NCBI GenBank assembly: GCA_025937785.1
Contig: JAICQQ010000034.1
Coordinates: 1 to 55,533, forward strand
DNA from: Polyangiaceae bacterium
GTDB lineage: Bacteria > Myxococcota_A > Polyangia > Polyangiales > Polyangiaceae
DNA length: 55,533 nt
Direction: 5' to 3'
The first letter of the stretch is position 1, and every line of letters begins with the position of its first letter. Shown one piece after another: positions 19,001 through 26,783 of this stretch. The notes under the pieces were generated by a model that worked only from the letters and a program-made list of their open reading frames with translations, ran no database searches and was not told where the DNA came from. The position numbers and the translations under genes are program-made.

Positions 19001-19242
19001 ACGCAACGATGGGTTCCCGACACACAGTCGCCGGCGTCGGGCGCGGGCTCCACCGAAAAGTCACCGAAAATCTTATGGCAGCCTTGCGCCGTCAGTACCC
19101 CGAACACCAAGGCGAGCCCCAACAGTACCCGCGCCAGACGCCAGCCCGCCGGTGCCGGCTGGGTGCCGCCTCCTCGCCCCCCGCGGGGCTCACGCGGTCG
19201 GGCTGAAGGTTCTGGGTTGAGTGCATCCTGACTCCGCGACAT
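16066..19242 (-). CDS. CHKIFG-type Cys-repeat lipoprotein, large (about 19 repeats)
   Basis: 1058 residues from ATG 19242, chosen because GGGAAG lies upstream and because an Arg-rich region then leads into a hydrophobic helix (residues ~37-52). The lipobox A-Q-G-C has Cys55, followed by H-K-I-F-G-D-F. About nineteen repeats of ~40-55 residues follow, each C-x-x-G-x-x-x-C-x-x-x-x-L-x-x-C-x-x-x-x-W-x-x-x-x-x-C-x5-C in form. The C-terminal 60 residues are Thr/Ser/Gly-rich (repeats of T-S-T-T-G-T-G-G) and end without any sorting signal that I recognise. The repeats degenerate gradually, losing Trp in the C-terminal third. The shorter paralogue lies just downstream. The probable role is surface adhesion or a structural coat (inference). 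Confidence 0.75.
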   Translation of the reverse strand: MSRSQDALNPEPSARPREPRGGRGGGTQPAPAGWRLARVLLGLALVFGVLTAQGCHKIFGDFSVEPAPDAGDCVSGTHRCVDEFLVACDDGAWGAAQPCLTADRCDSANGGCRVCQPGAGRCNEAWREVCSEDGTAWEPAEECRSAETCDSLACLCPKDPSANCDPCPEGEVRCQAADASNPLAMSNVLAQCTGGVWQTLAACTNEVLCQRTVDIAMSDPGSFEGKCVMAECETPGALGCDGNILRRCAQSQQMWNQVDVCETAEVCAHIVSTTTDPLVAATLTECVAPCSPAGGYRCDGQVVMQCRQDQTGEDPLLTCPENESCDVETGGCRRCTPGEFRCNVATLETCAEDYTWVFVRECETRALCSVTTDSGTGAMQGECLEPSCEAGTFACEGATLLTCNLDRTAMEPHTQCGSSTLCNDTDGRCETPVCAVDGSLECTAGNTLRRCVDGRSRWETVEECPVGTTCSSDPSLTDPCLTECPANPVQCVGNVRRVCSDATGAAIWTVQRTCNTAALCQCALNGNCAQYNSDSTCGEPVCGANLDDVQCNGAWLQACAPGRDQWVDQMDCESEDLCSVDATGNIGACLACPVAGEVQCYNSNTARRTCAADQSGWVNSQNCSYGCVESGTTDYCAVCLAGELRCGSDGELDVCASDRRTLVDEQNCPFTCVNNGNADFCAACAEGETRCNGATELEACSTDLTTLNHSDDCEFSCIDNGLADFCGTCEDGAEQCNGDDLEICSDGVWGGGTECMIACLDDPSGDDFCAEDCDPDTFIATCSGDTLRTCSDDGEFVDTPCSGVCATFGSTARCAECDPGTFENSCDGDELISCSASGVITPAACPTSMPRCIEVSGEGECAPCDPATYADTCTNGTTLRECLSSGDLETTICSGSTPLCTTIAAVSACRACAVGDTECVDEESDRTCSSSGTWGAATACGDDERCTTATDACSCQNGETKCDDDELLRCMNGEWDLLESCDEGCTGNYPLAECEDPPATMTTSTMTATVTSGTGGGTSTTGTGGGTSTTGTGGTSTTGTAGTGGTGGMGGAAGGSAG

Positions 19243-19632
19243 GAAACATTCTTCCCATTTAAGGACGGGTCCGATTCGAACCCTTGGTTCGGCCCCCCAA
19301 CCTCCCTCGAGTGGGTGGCGCTCACGCTGGCTCCCGTCCACCGCTGGTTCGGTGTAGGGAAGCCTCCAAGAATCACTTACCCTGAGCCGTTCGGTGGCTC
19401 AAGTCCACGCATTTTGCGGAGTTCGGCCGGGGTGAGGCAGGCGCGCCGAAGCGTCTAGCAAGGTGGACGTTCTGCCGCGATCTGGTGAGGTCGGGTTTCA
19501 GCGCAGCTTTTGTGCCGCTTTACCGCCCTGGCGCGGTCGCTGAGGCGACTCGGCGCGCCGAAACGTCTCAGCACGGGCTCGGAAACAAGCAGCTGGTCCG
19601 CGGGCCCACCTGCGGCGGCGGAGCTTGCGCGC
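19243..19632. other. 390-nt gene-free region upstream of the Cys-repeat lipoproteins
   Basis: This lies between the end of nasA and the start of the large Cys-repeat gene, both on the minus strand, and probably holds the promoter of the latter. I see no coding sequence and no convincing intrinsic terminator for the nitrate operon. It contains a 17-bp direct repeat (see 19440-19568) and two copies of TGGTTCGG at 19284 and 19344. Confidence 0.4.
19440..19568. repeat. Pair of 17-bp direct repeats 112 nt apart
   Basis: GGCGCGCCGAAGCGTCT (19440-19456) recurs as GGCGCGCCGAAACGTCT (19552-19568) with one mismatch. The copies sit in non-coding DNA and could be a regulator-binding pair or remnants of a duplication. 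Confidence 0.4.
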
Positions 19633-21846
19633 CTAGGCCGGCAGCTCGCTCGCCTTCGACAACCGGACCGCGCACGCTTTGTACGCCGGCTGGCGAGAGT
19701 AAGGATCGAACGCCGAGAACGTGAGCTGATTCATCGTCTCGTAGTGCATGGGCATGAACACGTGCCCCGGTTGAACGTTGTTGGTCACGAACGCCCGGGC
19801 GAGCACCGAGCCGCGCGGCGACGTGACGGCGACCGAATCGTCGGGCGCGATCCCCAGCTGGCGCGCGTCGACCGGTGACACCTCGACGTAGAGTTCGGAA
19901 GGCGCCAGCCGGCGTAGCACGGCCGATCGTTTGGTCCTGGTCTGAGTGTGCCACTGGCTCGAGCTGCCGCGCCCGGTGAGCAGGAGCAGCGGGAAGCGAT
20001 CGTTGGGTTCTTCCGGAAGCGGCGCTGGCTCGCTGAAGAGAAATTGCGCCCGCCCGCTCTCGGTGAAGAAGCGTCCGTCTTCGAACAGGCGGCGCTGATT
20101 CGAAGTCAGCGTTTCGCCCTCCGGGAGCGGCCACTGGATGCCGCCTGCGTGATCGATCGCTACGTAATCCTCGATGCCGCTGATGTCGCAAGGCCGGCCG
20201 CGGCTCAGGCGTTTGAGGATCTGGAACACCGCCTCGGGACTGCTCCAGTCCCGGAACAGGTCGGCGCAGCCCCAGCCTTCGGCGATGAGCTGAAAGATGT
20301 GGAAGTCGGCCAACGCCTGGCCCGGCGCCCGCGCCACGCGCTTGATCACGCCGAGGCGACGCTCGGAGTTGATGAACGTGCCCTCCTTTTCGCCCCAGGC
20401 GGCGGCTGGCAGCACGATGTCGGCGAGCGCCGCGGTCTCGGTATCGTCGTACATGTCCTGCACGACCAGACAATCGAGGCGCGAGAGCACGTCCTTCAGG
20501 TGGTTTTGATTGATCCACGAGTGCGCCGGGTTGGTCGCGATGACCCAGAGCGCCTTGATCTTCCCTGCCAAGATCTTTTCGATGATCTGGTCGTAGGCGA
20601 GGCTGACCTGGCGCGGGATGTGGGCCTCGTCGATCCCCAAGATCTCGGCGACTTCGCGGCGGTGGTCGGCGTTCTCGAAGGACCTGCCGGCAAACAAGGC
20701 CGTGGTGTTGCTGAAGATGCGCGATCCCATCGCGTTGCACTGCCCCGTCACCGAGTTCGCGCCGGTTCCCGGACGCCCGATGCTGCGCGTCATCAGCGCG
20801 AGTGCGATGAGCGCCTGCGCCGTGCGCGTGCCTTGGTGGCTCTGGTTCACCCCCATCGTCCACCAGTAGCTGACGCGCTTGCCCTTCTCGATCACGTCGC
20901 AGAGCGCGCGGATCTGGCTTTCGCTGAGCCCCGTGTCCCGAGCCGCGCGATCGAGCGTGAACGCCATCACGTGGGCCTTGTACTCGTCGAACCCCTCCGT
21001 GGCCTGGGCGATGTAGGCCTCGTCGATGGCGCCGCGCACGATCAGCTCGCGCGCGACCGCGTAGAACAAACAAAGGTCGCTCTTGGGGCGCGGCGCGAGG
21101 TGCATGGTCGCAGCCATCGCCGTTTCGGTGCGGCGGGGGTCGACCACGACGATGTTGGGGGAGTGCTTGTTCTTGCAGACCCGTTCCCACATGATGGGGT
21201 GGGCGATGCACAAGTTTGCGCCCACGAGCACGATGGTGTCGGAGGTTTCGAAGTCGTCGTAGGTGAACGGAGGCGCGTCGAACCCGAACGCCTGCTTGTA
21301 GGCGGTGGCCGCGGTGGCCATGCACTGACGCGTGTTGCCGTCACCGTGCACGATACCCATGCCGAACTTGCCGAGCGCGCCGAGAAAGGCAAGCTCTTCG
21401 GTCGGCAGCTGCCCCGTGCCCAGCCAAGCGACGGCCTCCGCGCCGTACTTCTTCTGGACGGCTTTGAACCGGGTCACCATCTCGTCGATGGCTTCTTCCC
21501 ACGAGACCTGGGTCAGCTTGCCTTTGCGCTTCACCAGGGGCGCCGTGGCGCGCCCCGGGCCTGTGAGCGGCGCCAGGGCTTCCCAGCCCTTCGGGCACGC
21601 CATGCCGAGGTTCACCGGGTACTCGACGGCGGGCGTGAGGCTCACGGCTTTCCCGTCCTTCAGGTGAATGTCCAGGCTGCACCCGGTCGAGCAGAAACCA
21701 CAAACCATGCTGGTGGTTTGATCGGGCGCGAGCCGCTCGGGCACCAGCCCCAGCCCGAAGCGCCCGGGTTCCAGTAGGAGCTCGCGCGTGAGCGGGCCGT
21801 CCCGCTTGACCAGCAAGCGCTTGCCCAGCTCCTGGAGTTTGCTCAC
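19633..21846 (-). CDS. nasA: NasA-type molybdopterin nitrate reductase, catalytic subunit
   Basis: 737 residues. The N-terminus binds a 4Fe-4S cluster through Cys49-x2-Cys52-x3-Cys56 and Cys84, followed by Lys in A-C-P-K-G-W, as in NasA/NapA/FdhF enzymes. The body has bis-MGD contacts such as [11 protein letters not shown] and [12 protein letters not shown], and the C-terminal domain has [15 protein letters not shown], a conserved nitrate reductase stretch. There is no Tat signal, so it should be cytoplasmic and assimilatory: nitrate to nitrite. The GTG start overlaps the previous stop by 4 nt (GTGA), indicating translational coupling to the membrane iron-sulfur protein that probably donates electrons. 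NirBD upstream in the same operon takes the product on to ammonium. Confidence 0.92.
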   Translation of the reverse strand: MSKLQELGKRLLVKRDGPLTRELLLEPGRFGLGLVPERLAPDQTTSMVCGFCSTGCSLDIHLKDGKAVSLTPAVEYPVNLGMACPKGWEALAPLTGPGRATAPLVKRKGKLTQVSWEEAIDEMVTRFKAVQKKYGAEAVAWLGTGQLPTEELAFLGALGKFGMGIVHGDGNTRQCMATAATAYKQAFGFDAPPFTYDDFETSDTIVLVGANLCIAHPIMWERVCKNKHSPNIVVVDPRRTETAMAATMHLAPRPKSDLCLFYAVARELIVRGAIDEAYIAQATEGFDEYKAHVMAFTLDRAARDTGLSESQIRALCDVIEKGKRVSYWWTMGVNQSHQGTRTAQALIALALMTRSIGRPGTGANSVTGQCNAMGSRIFSNTTALFAGRSFENADHRREVAEILGIDEAHIPRQVSLAYDQIIEKILAGKIKALWVIATNPAHSWINQNHLKDVLSRLDCLVVQDMYDDTETAALADIVLPAAAWGEKEGTFINSERRLGVIKRVARAPGQALADFHIFQLIAEGWGCADLFRDWSSPEAVFQILKRLSRGRPCDISGIEDYVAIDHAGGIQWPLPEGETLTSNQRRLFEDGRFFTESGRAQFLFSEPAPLPEEPNDRFPLLLLTGRGSSSQWHTQTRTKRSAVLRRLAPSELYVEVSPVDARQLGIAPDDSVAVTSPRGSVLARAFVTNNVQPGHVFMPMHYETMNQLTFSAFDPYSRQPAYKACAVRLSKASELPA

Positions 21847-23537
21847 TTGAGCCCTCCCGGCATGCGGGACGCAGGGGCTGCCCGGAAGAACAGGTAGCGT
21901 TCGGCGGCTTCACCCATCAGCACGCACCCGAGCACCCCGAGACCGAGCACCGCCAGCACGGCGGGGTTGGTAGGGGTCGCCAGCAGCAAGCACGGCAGCG
22001 CGACGCCCCCGAGCAAACCGAACAGGAACCTCAGCGTGGTCACGTGCCTGAGGTCCCCCAGCGTGACCCGCGCCATGCGCTTGAACACGGTGTTCTGACG
22101 TTGGCGCGCCGCCAACAAGCCCGCGGCCTCGAAGCTCAGCTTGACGAGCGACGCGCCGATCACGAACCACAGCAACGTGCTGGTCCCGGTGACGAGCCCC
22201 GCTGGCGTGCCCACCTGCGAGACGGCGAAGACAGCGGCTGCTCCGAGCAGCGTCGTGGTCCCGAAGAACTTGATGCCGGTCCGCGCGCCCGACCACTGCG
22301 CCCGTCGCGTCGCCACGTACACCATCACCGAGCAGAGCACGCCGATCAGCCCGGCGACGGCGGTTGCGATCTGCACCGTGGGCGCGATCGCGAGCAGCTC
22401 GTCCTTGAAGGGCACGCCGTCGAGCAAGGGCAGGGCACGCAGTCCGGCTTGCAGCAGCGCCAGCTTGGCGAACAAGCCGAGGGCGAGCACCTCGCGGCTC
22501 ATCCACGAGGTCCTGAGCCCGAGCACCGCGCGCCAGGCCAAGAGCGGTCGCCCCAGGTGAAAGAAGCTCGCGGTGAGCGCCAAGAGCGCGAGGCCGCAGC
22601 CAAAAACGGCCTGAAATAAGGGGTTTCCGAGGTTCTTGCCGGTCAGGGTCGACACGAAGAGCTCCAGACAGAACGCGCCTACCGCGAGCTGCGTGCCCGT
22701 GAGCATCACCACCAAGGGGAAGTGCGAATGCTCCGGCCGCGCGGCGTAGAAGTCTGCCGGGAGCATGTTGGTCGGCAAGGGCTTGTTCGATTTGTAGAGC
22801 GTCGTCGGCATCGTGTGCTCCGGCGTGGGAGCACCTGGCAAGAAGCCGTTGGCGTCGCTGCGCTGGACGACGGTTTCCTGGTCGACGACCTGGATCGAGA
22901 TCGCTTGATTCGGACAGGCCTGGACGCACGCCGGGGCTTCGCCCTGTGCCAGGCGGCTGCTGCACATGTCGCACTTGCGCACGATCCCCAGCTTCGCATT
23001 GTACTTGGGGGCATCGTAGGGACACATCAGCGTGCAGTACTGGCAACCGAAGCATTGATCGTCCAAGTGCTTCACGATGCCGGTGATGGGGTCCTTGTCA
23101 TACGCCTGAGTCGGACAGCCGTGCATGCACGCGGGCTCGAGGCAGTGATGGCAGGACGTCGTCACCGTTTGCTGCGCCGGCGCCGTCGGAAGTCCTCCGT
23201 GCAATAGGCCCGTCGTGCGCCAGAGCTCCGACTCGTCCAGGCCGTTCAAGCTGTGACAGGCGGTGACGCATGCCTTGCATCCAGTGCAAGCGTCCAGATC
23301 GACTTGAAACGCGTACTGCTCCCCGGGCTTGGGTCGGGCTAGTGGAATCAAGTCCTCGTAATATTTCTTATTTTTAGGAAAATCGTCGGCCTCGTGTTGG
23401 CGCGCGAAGCGTTCGACCGCGGTCAGCGTTTGTTGCGCGTCGAGCAGTTTGGCCACCGACAGGACCGGCAGCTTGCGCTTCTTCTTCTCCGAGTGCTCGA
23501 CCCGGGGCAATGTGGCGTTGATCACTGCGCTGCTCAC
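21843..23537 (-). CDS. Fused DmsB-like ferredoxin and DmsC-like membrane anchor
   Basis: 564 residues from GTG 23537, chosen because it overlaps the nirD stop by 4 nt (GTGA) with GGAG 8 nt upstream. Residues ~80-230 are a four-cluster 4Fe-4S protein of the DmsB/NrfC type: C84[10 protein letters not shown], then [20 protein letters not shown], and C-D-M-C with C-V-Q-A-C-P. Residues ~270-555 contain about eight hydrophobic helices of the DmsC/NrfD quinol-interacting anchor type. In E. coli the two parts are separate subunits; here they are one chain. There is no Tat signal, so the clusters should face the cytoplasm. It is placed directly between nirD and nasA and probably carries electrons from quinol to NasA (inference). 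Confidence 0.85.
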   Translation of the reverse strand: MSSAVINATLPRVEHSEKKKRKLPVLSVAKLLDAQQTLTAVERFARQHEADDFPKNKKYYEDLIPLARPKPGEQYAFQVDLDACTGCKACVTACHSLNGLDESELWRTTGLLHGGLPTAPAQQTVTTSCHHCLEPACMHGCPTQAYDKDPITGIVKHLDDQCFGCQYCTLMCPYDAPKYNAKLGIVRKCDMCSSRLAQGEAPACVQACPNQAISIQVVDQETVVQRSDANGFLPGAPTPEHTMPTTLYKSNKPLPTNMLPADFYAARPEHSHFPLVVMLTGTQLAVGAFCLELFVSTLTGKNLGNPLFQAVFGCGLALLALTASFFHLGRPLLAWRAVLGLRTSWMSREVLALGLFAKLALLQAGLRALPLLDGVPFKDELLAIAPTVQIATAVAGLIGVLCSVMVYVATRRAQWSGARTGIKFFGTTTLLGAAAVFAVSQVGTPAGLVTGTSTLLWFVIGASLVKLSFEAAGLLAARQRQNTVFKRMARVTLGDLRHVTTLRFLFGLLGGVALPCLLLATPTNPAVLAVLGLGVLGCVLMGEAAERYLFFRAAPASRMPGGLK

Positions 23538-23962
23538 GACCGTTCTCCGCTGGTCGGCGGGCTCGCAGCTGCCTTGTTCGCTGGCACCAGCCCGGGGACT
23601 TGAAGGCTCACGCGCCCGGCGACCACCCGTACCGGGTAGCATTCGAGTGCGACGTTCTGGTCGTCGAGACACTTGCCGGTCGCCAGGGCGAAGTTTTGCT
23701 TGAAGATGGGCGACGCCACCTTCAACACTCCGCCCTTGTCACCGAGGATGCCACGAGCGATGACGAACGCTTGGCTGAAGGGGTCGAAGTTCGAAAGCGC
23801 GTAGATAGGCCCCTCGGCCGTCGGCCTGAAGATGGCCACCTGGTGCCCATGCACCAACGCGGCCACGCCCGTGCCGACGAGGATATCATCGACAGCACAC
23901 ACATCCGTCCAATCCATGGTCAGAAGAGGCAAGCTTCGGGTCTCGTCGCTAATCGCTAGCAT
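23534..23962 (-). CDS. nirD: Assimilatory nitrite reductase small subunit NirD
   Basis: 142 residues, the usual NirD length. The Rieske-like beta fold is recognisable (V-A-I-F-R, then L-S-N-F-D-P-F-S-Q-A-F-V-I-A-R-G-I-L-G-D, V-A-S-P-I-F-K-Q-N-F-A-L-A-T-G-K-C-L-D), but the Cys/His cluster ligands of true Rieske proteins are absent, as is normal for NirD. The subunit supports NirB in NADH-dependent reduction of nitrite to ammonium in the cytoplasm. Its ATG overlaps the nirB stop by one base (TGATG), and its own stop overlaps the next start (GTGA). A longer frame open upstream is only the shadow of nirB. Confidence 0.92.
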   Translation of the reverse strand: MLAISDETRSLPLLTMDWTDVCAVDDILVGTGVAALVHGHQVAIFRPTAEGPIYALSNFDPFSQAFVIARGILGDKGGVLKVASPIFKQNFALATGKCLDDQNVALECYPVRVVAGRVSLQVPGLVPANKAAASPPTSGERS

Positions 23963-26577
23963 CAATGGCTCCCGGGTTGTTCGTGCACCAGAGGTAGGTG
24001 GACCTGCCGCGCCAGCCGTTCGCGCTTTTCGTGCCACTCGGCAGGCCGGTGCTGCTCCCTTTCCGGCACGAAAACGACGCTCGGATCGGGCTCCGCGCTG
24101 TTGATGAACGGCTGGAACTGCTTGAGCCTGACGGGATCGTCCACGGTGGTCTTCCACTCGCACTGGTAGGTGTCGATCACGCGAGCCATGTCGGCTTCGA
24201 GTTCGGCACAAATGCCGAGGGAGTCCTCGATGATCACCTGCTTCAAGTAGTCGAGTCCGCCCTCGAGGTTGTTCAGCCAAGACGCCGTGCGTTGCAGGCG
24301 ATCGGCCGTGCGGATGTAAAACATCAAGAAACGATCGAGGTAGCGAATGCAGGTTTCCGCGTCGATGTCGGCGGCGAACAGCAGCGCGTGCTGGGGTTTC
24401 ATGCCACCGTTGCCGCAGAGGTAGAGGTTGAACCCCTTCTCGGTGGCGATTACACCGAAGTCCTTGCCCTGTGCCTCGGCGCACTCGCGGGCACAGCCCG
24501 AGACCGCTCCCTTCAGCTTGTGCGGGCTGCGCAGACCCTTGTAGCGATTCTCGATCTGGATCGCGAGACCGACCGAGTCGCCGACGCCGTAGCGGCACCA
24601 GGTGCTGCCGACGCAGCTCTTGACGGTCCTGAGCGCCTTGCCATAGGCGTGGCCCGATTCGAAGCCTGCGTCGACCAGCTCGCGCCAGATGCCTGGCAGT
24701 TGATCGAGCCGTGCACCGAACATGTCGATGCGCTGGCCGCCGGTGATCTTCGTGTAAAGTCCGTACTTTTCCGCCACGCGCCCGAGCACGATCAGCTGCT
24801 TCGGCGTGACCTCACCGCCCGCGATACGCGGCACCACCGAGTACGTGCCGTCGCGCTGGATGTTCGCGAGGAAGCGATCGTTGGTGTCTTGCAGGCCGGC
24901 GTGCGAGCTCTCGAGGATGTAGTCGTTCCAGGTCGACGCCAGGATGGACGCCACTGCGGGCTTGCAGATCTCACAACCCCTGCCGCTGCCGTGCTTCGAG
25001 AGCAGTGCGTCGAAGGTCTTCAGACCGCCGACACGCACCAAGTGGTGCAACTCTTGCCGGCTGAACTTGAAATGTTCGCAGACGTAGTTGTTGACCTCGA
25101 GGCCGGCGCGCTTCAGCTCGCTGTTCAAGAGCTGGGTGAGCAGGGGCACACACGAGCCACAGCCGGTGCCCGCCTTGGTGCACGACTTGACGTCGCCCAC
25201 CACGCGCAGCTCGCGCTCGCGAATCGACTTGCAGATGGCTTGTTTGTCGAGGTTGTGGCACGAGCAAATCGTGGCCGCGTCAGGCAACGCGTCGACCCCG
25301 AGGCCCCCGCCGCCGCCTTCGCGCGGTTCGACCACGAGCGTGTCAGGGTGCTTCGGCAAGGGCAGGTCGTTCTGTACGTAGCTCAAAAGCTCGCTGTAGC
25401 GCGAGGCATCTCCCACCAGGATGCCGCCCAGCAAACGTTTCTTGTCGGGGCTCAGGACCAGCTTCTTGTAGCTGCCCTCGAGCGTGTCGAGCAGGCTGAT
25501 TTCCTTGGCGCCCGCAGTGTGGCCGAAGGCGTCGCCGAAGCTCGCGACGTCCACGCCCAACAGCTTCAGCTTGGTGCTCATGTCGAAGTCCGCGAACTCG
25601 GCGTGATTACCGGCCAAGATCTGGGCGGCTGTTTCGGCCATGCGGTAGCCGGGGGCGACCAGGCCGTAGCTGCGCTCTTCGAAGGCGGCGCACTCACCGA
25701 TGGCGAGCACGTCCGGGTCGCTCGTGCGGGTGCTGCGATCGATCGTCACGCCGCCGCGGGGGGCGACGCTGATACCCGCGGCGCGCGCCAACTCGTCGCG
25801 CGGGCGGATGCCTGCCGAAAACACCACCATGTTCGCTTCGAGCTCGGAGCCATCGGCGAAGCGCAGCGCGCAGGCGTGACCGCTGGCATCGGTGACGACC
25901 TCTTGCGTGTTCATGCTGACGTGGACCTGCACGCCGAGCGCCTGGATCGACGCGCGCAACAGCGCGCCGCCGGCTTCGTCCACCTGCAGCGGCATCAAGC
26001 GTGGCGCAAATTCCACCACGTGAGTGGTCAGACCCAGTGACTGCAGAGCCTTGGCGGCTTCGAGGCCCAAGAGCCCGCCGCCGATCACCACCCCGACGCC
26101 GCCGTCCTCTGCGGCCTTGCGGATGCTCCGCAGGTCGTCGAGCGTTCGATACACGAAGCAGCCGGGTGCGTCCGACCCCTTGATGGGCGGGACGAAGGGG
26201 CGCGACCCGGTGGCGAGCACCAGCTTGTCGTACGCGAGCTCCGAACCGTTGGCTGTGACCACCACCCGGCGCTCGCGGTCGAGGCTCGCGACGCGATCGT
26301 CGGCGATCACACGCACCCCGAGCGCGCGGTACTGGTCGGCGCTGGCGAGCGCCAGGTCCTCGGCACCCTTGTCCTCGAAAAACTTCGAGAGATTGACGCG
26401 ATCGTACGCCAGTTCGGCTTCCTCGGACACGACGGTGACCTGGAACCGCTCGAACAGGCCTTGGTCGCTTGCGGCGCCGATGAAGTGGTGACCGACCATG
26501 CCGTTGCCCACCACGACGAGCGAGCGGCGTGCGCCAGCGGTTGTGCTGTCTTTCATCATGGTCCGAGTCTCGGTCAC
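23962..26577 (-). CDS. nirB: NADH-dependent nitrite reductase large subunit NirB
   Basis: 871 residues from GTG 26577, selected because AGAAGGGA lies 8 nt upstream; ATG codons at 26559 and 26556 are alternatives. Order of domains: FAD-binding (V-V-V-G24-N-G26-M-V-G29), NAD-binding (G-G-G-L-L-G-L-E-A near 165), two BFD-like [2Fe-2S] modules (C-S-C-H-N-L-D-K and C-G-S-C near 435-470; G-C-E-I-C near 520), the ferredoxin-like half domain, and the siroheme/4Fe-4S site with Cys655-x5-Cys661 and Cys695-x3-Cys699. It catalyses six-electron reduction of nitrite to ammonium using NADH, in the cytoplasm, with NirD. HemD, encoded upstream, makes the precursor of its siroheme. The longer frame 5' of this start is not supported by homology. 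Confidence 0.93.
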   Translation of the reverse strand: MTETRTMMKDSTTAGARRSLVVVGNGMVGHHFIGAASDQGLFERFQVTVVSEEAELAYDRVNLSKFFEDKGAEDLALASADQYRALGVRVIADDRVASLDRERRVVVTANGSELAYDKLVLATGSRPFVPPIKGSDAPGCFVYRTLDDLRSIRKAAEDGGVGVVIGGGLLGLEAAKALQSLGLTTHVVEFAPRLMPLQVDEAGGALLRASIQALGVQVHVSMNTQEVVTDASGHACALRFADGSELEANMVVFSAGIRPRDELARAAGISVAPRGGVTIDRSTRTSDPDVLAIGECAAFEERSYGLVAPGYRMAETAAQILAGNHAEFADFDMSTKLKLLGVDVASFGDAFGHTAGAKEISLLDTLEGSYKKLVLSPDKKRLLGGILVGDASRYSELLSYVQNDLPLPKHPDTLVVEPREGGGGGLGVDALPDAATICSCHNLDKQAICKSIRERELRVVGDVKSCTKAGTGCGSCVPLLTQLLNSELKRAGLEVNNYVCEHFKFSRQELHHLVRVGGLKTFDALLSKHGSGRGCEICKPAVASILASTWNDYILESSHAGLQDTNDRFLANIQRDGTYSVVPRIAGGEVTPKQLIVLGRVAEKYGLYTKITGGQRIDMFGARLDQLPGIWRELVDAGFESGHAYGKALRTVKSCVGSTWCRYGVGDSVGLAIQIENRYKGLRSPHKLKGAVSGCARECAEAQGKDFGVIATEKGFNLYLCGNGGMKPQHALLFAADIDAETCIRYLDRFLMFYIRTADRLQRTASWLNNLEGGLDYLKQVIIEDSLGICAELEADMARVIDTYQCEWKTTVDDPVRLKQFQPFINSAEPDPSVVFVPEREQHRPAEWHEKRERLARQVHLPLVHEQPGSH

Positions 26578-26649
26578 TGTCCGTTTCCCTTCTGTTTTGA
26601 GAGTTGGTTCCGCCAGGTTTCGAAGGCGCTTTTCGTAACCAGGGAAGCT

Positions 26650-26668
26650 CCAAAAATGACGTTTTTGG
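26650..26668. promoter_or_regulatory. Perfect 7-bp inverted repeat in the nirB leader
   Basis: CCAAAAATGACGTTTTTGG: arms CCAAAAA and TTTTTGG with a 5-nt spacer, AT-rich in an otherwise GC-rich region, 73-91 nt upstream of the nirB start. It may be an operator or, on the minus-strand transcript, a hairpin. Confidence 0.45.
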
Positions 26669-26675
26669 AACTCGA

Positions 26676-26699
26676 TTGGCGCTGATGAGTCTGCGCCAA
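26676..26699. promoter_or_regulatory. Second perfect 7-bp inverted repeat in the nirB leader
   Basis: TTGGCGC (26676-26682) and GCGCCAA (26693-26699) are separated by 10 nt. This lies 7 nt from the preceding inverted repeat. The pair could be tandem operator sites or stacked hairpins that attenuate read-through between hemD and nirB. Confidence 0.45.
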
Positions 26700-26783
26700 G
26701 ATGAACTCGTGCCTGCGACGCCAGAGCGCCGTGACCGTTGGTTTCGTAGAGCGAGCGAGCGAAACCGAGCCGCGCTGGAGCAA

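Noticed and set aside
19272..19282. GGTTCGAATC on the minus strand, resembling a tRNA T-loop
   Set aside because: No matching T-stem, anticodon arm or acceptor stem can be built around it.
19948..21777. 609-codon open frame on the + strand opposite nasA
   Set aside because: Shadow of nasA; no homology-like motifs and extreme Arg/Ala/Glu content.
23998..26040. 680-codon open frame on the + strand opposite nirB
   Set aside because: It is a GC-driven shadow of nirB. The + strand translation lacks any domain, while the minus strand encodes all NirB motifs.
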